Assembly (NCBI GenBank): GCA_910583985.1
Contig: CAJTYA010000002.1
Location: forward strand, 115,598-179,597
DNA: 64,000 bases
Direction of reading: 5' to 3'
From: an uncultured Alistipes sp.
Lineage (GTDB): Bacteria > Bacteroidota > Bacteroidia > Bacteroidales > Rikenellaceae
The notes below the pieces were generated by a model, which made no database searches, had not been told where the DNA came from, and saw nothing but the letters and a program-made list of their open reading frames with translations. The first letter of the stretch is position 1, and every line of letters begins with the position of its first letter. A program made the position numbers and the translations under genes. Positions 61,236 through 64,000 of this stretch are shown one piece after another.

Positions 61236-62972
61236 ATGAAAAAAACAATCTTTCTGGCCTGTCTGCTTTCGGGGCTTTTGTACGGCGTTCGGGCGCAGCG
61301 GACTCCCGACCGTTATTGGAACCAGCGTTTGCAGGTCGGATCGTTCCGCTTGCCGTTGCCTCCGGCCGGCTTTCAGCCCGAATACCTCGATCTGAACGGC
61401 GACGGCCGTCCCGATGCGATCCGCAGCGTGACGATCGACGACATTCCCGTGCTCTGGCTCGACGACGACGGCGATATGCAGCGGGGCGATCTGGAGGGCG
61501 ACATGGACAACGACTGCCTGCTCGTCGACCGCGACAAGGACGGCGTCTACGATCTGGTCGTCAAGTACGCCGACCTGAACGGCGACGGAAAAGCCGACCT
61601 GCAACTCATCGCCGACTATCCCAAGGAGGGACAGCGCGGATGGCCCAACGGCCACTACATGATCGTGCTGGACACGGACGGCGACGGCGAGTTCAATTAC
61701 ATCAACTGGAACGTGATGAAGCTCGAATGCTGGGAGAAATACGGCCTGTCCGATTTCTACACCGACTACCACGGCAATACGGCTTTCATCAAGATCCATA
61801 CGTCCACCGACCGGATGGAGGATTTGAGGATCAACTGGGAGAATCCGTTCCTGTTTTACGATCCCGACGGCGACGGGCTGTCCGAAATGGCGATCCGCGT
61901 GCTGGACGATCCGACCGCCGACCCGGAGGCCGAAGCGGCCGGTTTCGAGAAGAATCAGGTCAAGGGTGCGGCCAACTGGGTTTCCATCGCCTTGGACCTC
62001 GACAACGACAATGCGCCGGGCAACGAATTCGATTTCGATTGCACGCTCGGATTTCTGGGCGGCGGATTCGATTATATGGACCAGCGGCACATGCTCCGGA
62101 ACATGCGGGGCCTGCCCGAAGCCGACCGTTTCTTCGTCGATCCCCGTTTCCGGCAGCTCACCGAACTGATCTATCCGGCCCACAAGGAGGCTTGGAACCT
62201 TATTTTCGAACGCGGCCGGTGGGAGCAGGCCTATTTCGTCTTCGACGAAGACGACGACTGTGCCCGCTGGGAACGGGTCGAGTTCTATTATCCGATGGAC
62301 CCGTTCAAGATCGGCAGTTTCAAGGGCGGCGTCGACAACCATCCGCAGGCCGACTGTGCGGGCGACCGGGGCGAGTGGGATACGGACAATTCCGGCCGGG
62401 GAAAACTCTACGTCGGACGCTTCGACGGGCGCATCCACCTCTACGGTGCGGAGTGGGGGTGCTGGCGCATCGACCAGAATGCCCGTTATTTTCAGGGGTA
62501 CGACCGGGCGTGGCAGGGCAAATCGCCCGAAATTTTCGCGACGGTCAAATATACCGATACGGACGGTAACGGTTTTCTGGATTGCATCGAGTACGATTTG
62601 GACGGAGACCGCACGTTCGAAACGACCGTTTCGCTTGCGGAGCTCGGCATAGACGACCGCTGCGAGTTGATCGACCCCGCCTCGATGACCTATAAGGATT
62701 TCCGGAAGCTGTTCGACCGCGTGGCCGGCGACATGTGGAACGGAGCCCGGCAAGCTGTCGCCGTCGCCCGACGGTACGGTCTCGAAACGCTGTGGTACGC
62801 CAAGTTCATGAATCCGCGCTCCGTCCGTGAAAAATACAACGACGGGTTCTGGCTCCAGTTCTATATATATAAGGACCTCGAATATCTGTTCGCCCGACAG
62901 AACGACGGCGACATGCTGAAAAAACTCCACAAGGCCTATTTTTCTTCCGACTGGAAATCTCTGACGAAATAA
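61236..62972 (+). CDS. Secreted protein with many EF-hand/dockerin-like calcium loops, function unknown
   Basis: A 578-residue exported protein (signal MKKTIFLACLLSGLLYGVRAQ). It carries eight or so Asp-rich loops: DLNGDGRPD (52-60), LDDDGDMQRGD, DRDKDGVYD, DLNGDGKAD, DTDGDGEF, DPDGDGLSE, DTDGNGFLD and DLDGDRTFE. These match the calcium loop DxDxDG of EF-hand, dockerin and FG-GAP-like repeats, and they are spread along the chain, so calcium probably stabilises a beta or propeller-like fold. The C-terminal 130 residues are helical. No catalytic motif is recognised. Related unnamed proteins accompany polysaccharide-degradation genes in Bacteroidetes, so an extracellular glycan role is possible. 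Confidence 0.75.
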   Translation: MKKTIFLACLLSGLLYGVRAQRTPDRYWNQRLQVGSFRLPLPPAGFQPEYLDLNGDGRPDAIRSVTIDDIPVLWLDDDGDMQRGDLEGDMDNDCLLVDRDKDGVYDLVVKYADLNGDGKADLQLIADYPKEGQRGWPNGHYMIVLDTDGDGEFNYINWNVMKLECWEKYGLSDFYTDYHGNTAFIKIHTSTDRMEDLRINWENPFLFYDPDGDGLSEMAIRVLDDPTADPEAEAAGFEKNQVKGAANWVSIALDLDNDNAPGNEFDFDCTLGFLGGGFDYMDQRHMLRNMRGLPEADRFFVDPRFRQLTELIYPAHKEAWNLIFERGRWEQAYFVFDEDDDCARWERVEFYYPMDPFKIGSFKGGVDNHPQADCAGDRGEWDTDNSGRGKLYVGRFDGRIHLYGAEWGCWRIDQNARYFQGYDRAWQGKSPEIFATVKYTDTDGNGFLDCIEYDLDGDRTFETTVSLAELGIDDRCELIDPASMTYKDFRKLFDRVAGDMWNGARQAVAVARRYGLETLWYAKFMNPRSVREKYNDGFWLQFYIYKDLEYLFARQNDGDMLKKLHKAYFSSDWKSLTK

Positions 62973-62995
62973 CGGAACGACCGGGAGGCGTTCGG

Positions 62996-63031
62996 GCCGG
63001 GAAGCGATTCGATCGTTTCCCGGCTTTTTTT
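62996..63031 (+). terminator. Terminator after the calcium-motif protein gene
   Basis: A 13-base stem starting GCCGGGAAGCGAT (one G-T pair) with a TCG loop, followed by T7, 24 bp past the stop. Confidence 0.92.
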
Positions 63032-63532
63032 ATACGGTTGCGGATATTTTTTCGGATGGAAGCGACCTGTTCGCAATGGTTCGGAGCCGGTGCATGGCCC
63101 GAAGCAGGGAGAGCGGGATGTCTTTTTTTCGGTCTTCGGCCGTGCCGGATTTTCCGTTTTTCGGGGTGTCGAAAAGGTGAGGATCGCTTTTTTTGTTCTG
63201 GAATGCTTCGTTCGGCCTCCTATTTCTCGTCGGTCGAGGGGCGTAATTTCCGGTGGAACGAAGGAATATTTCGCTTTCTTTTCCGTTCGTCTCCGGACGA
63301 TTTCGGATTCGGAGGTCGTTCGTTCCATTCGAATCGCGATGTCGTTCGGGGAAAATACGCTCTTTTCGGGACGAAATTCTTCCGGCGCGACCTGCCTCGG
63401 AAGGCACCTTTCGGGTAGGTTCTGGGCGGTGGAGTGCGGTTTGGCCGATTTTTCTTTCGTTCTTCAATTTCTTATCCGTAAGCGATTTATGTTCGTATAG
63501 GAAAAATATTCGGGAAAAAAGGATCGCCAAAA
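63032..63532 (+). other. Spacer upstream of the rRNA promoters
   Basis: 500 bp with lower GC than the rest of the window. Open frames on both strands lack gene features. Probably non-coding. Confidence 0.5.
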
Positions 63533-63563
63533 TTTGCAGAATCGCAAAAAGTACCTACATTTG
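63533..63563 (+). promoter_or_regulatory. rRNA promoter P1
   Basis: TTTG at 63533-63536, 19-bp spacer, TACATTTG at 63556-63563; both exact. Confidence 0.8.
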
Positions 63564-63630
63564 CACCCGCTGAACGGAAATGACGGTTCGAGCGGAGGTT
63601 CTGAAAAGGTTAGAAAATCTTCGAAAAAGA

Positions 63631-63662
63631 TTTGGAAGTTCGAAAAACTTCGCTTACCTTTG
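63631..63662 (+). promoter_or_regulatory. rRNA promoter P2
   Basis: TTTG at 63631-63634, 20-bp spacer, TACCTTTG at 63655-63662; both exact. Its surroundings resemble P3 (GCTTACCTTTGCA). Confidence 0.85.
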
Positions 63663-63741
63663 CACCCCGTTGGACGAGAGTTAATGAAGTCTGGCACAGG
63701 TTCTTTCGAGAATGAGTCTTGCAGAAAAATGCAAAGAAAAG

Positions 63742-63772
63742 TTTGGAAAATAAAAATTCTTGCTTACCTTTG
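63742..63772 (+). promoter_or_regulatory. rRNA promoter P3
   Basis: TTTG at 63742-63745, 19-bp spacer, TACCTTTG at 63765-63772; both exact, about 180 bp before the 16S gene. Confidence 0.85.
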
Positions 63773-63928
63773 CAGTCCGGTTCGCTCTCAGAGAGGAACG
63801 GTTTCGAACATGTTTCTGCAAACGTTTTCGAAGATAAAATAGGTTCTTTGATTTACTGGTATTGTTTGAGAAAAACAAGTAAAATGTAGTATTTATCAAT
63901 TCCATTCAGGAAACTTAAGCAGTCAGGA

Positions 63929-63944
63929 CTCTAACAATTTATTT
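63929..63944 (+). promoter_or_regulatory. boxA-like antitermination element
   Basis: ACTCTAACAATTTATT closely follows the bacterial rRNA boxA core (CTCTTTAACAATTTAT), placed 9 bp before the 16S start, as expected for Nus-factor antitermination in the leader. Confidence 0.6.
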
Positions 63945-63952
63945 CTTTTTTA

Positions 63953-64000
63953 CAATGGAGAGTTTGATCCTGGCTCAGGATAAACGCTAGCGGCAGGCCT
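63953..64000 (+). rRNA. rrs: 16S ribosomal RNA, 5' end (cut by window edge)
   Basis: The universal start GAGTTTGATCCTGGCTCAG is present at 63961-63979, followed by GATAAACGCTAGCGGCAGG, which is the Bacteroidetes version of this region. The mature 5' end is placed at 63953 by alignment with the E. coli start. Only 48 nt are inside the window. Three promoters and a boxA precede it. Confidence 0.98.

Noticed and set aside
63030..63530. A 166-codon minus-strand frame upstream of the rRNA promoters
   Set aside because: Its composition is highly basic and it has no start context or domain; it overlaps equally long frames on the other strand.

Overview
This 64 kb stretch comes from a high-GC member of the Bacteroidales, most likely an Alistipes-like (Rikenellaceae) gut bacterium. 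The evidence is the Bacteroidetes-type promoter (TTTG, about 20 bp, TAnnTTTG) seen many times, Bacteroidetes-restricted families (DUF4491, DUF4492, BatD/BatE, TPR-transmembrane-HTH lipoproteins, GRP-type sugar transporters), weak Shine-Dalgarno sequences, and the 16S rRNA 5' end at the right edge. All species statements are inference.

Layout. 1-1077: start of a hexuronate module (mannonate dehydratase, cut by the edge, and an SDR reductase). 1283-10143: an L-rhamnose region with two GH78-like secreted enzymes, then kinase, isomerase, symporter and mutarotase, closed by a strong terminator; no rhamnulose-1-phosphate aldolase or lactaldehyde oxidoreductase is present here. 10407-12903: a TPR lipoprotein with a cytoplasmic HTH and a small beta-barrel. 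14285-20730: ribosomal genes rpsF-rpsR-rplI, fumarase, batD-batE, recR. 21458-26623: RidA, a META lipoprotein, ribokinase with a sugar transporter, and a secreted phosphoesterase. 27197-30450: the cytochrome bd operon behind a tandemly repeated promoter. 30475-33077: a HAD phosphatase, two tRNA-Pro genes, a degenerate 40-bp repeat array and an orphan ORF beside a tRNA. 33292-40189: an Ntn amidase, a TonB receptor with a His-rich partner (probable metal uptake), a 36-residue membrane protein and a double SGNH hydrolase. 40781-46204: ilvD-ilvB-ilvN-ilvC. 46341-50554: nadC, a DPP-IV peptidase, a lipoprotein and DUF4491. 51087-52377: divergent superoxide dismutase and rubrerythrin around a central palindrome. 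53173-60109: GNAT-argG-argC-argD-argB, then leuB. 61236-62972: a secreted protein packed with calcium-loop motifs. 63533-64000: three tandem consensus promoters, a boxA, and the start of 16S rRNA.

Coding density is modest. Many genes are separated by 300-1400 bp of GC-rich sequence that holds terminators, repeats or nothing recognisable, and long spurious open frames run antisense to real genes because of the base composition. No phage, IS transposase, CRISPR array or obvious defence locus was seen. The most unusual items are the repeated promoter of the cyd operon, the symmetric palindrome between two oxidative-stress genes, the GNAT enzyme heading the arginine genes, the metal-receptor pair, and the repeats around the tRNA-Pro genes.
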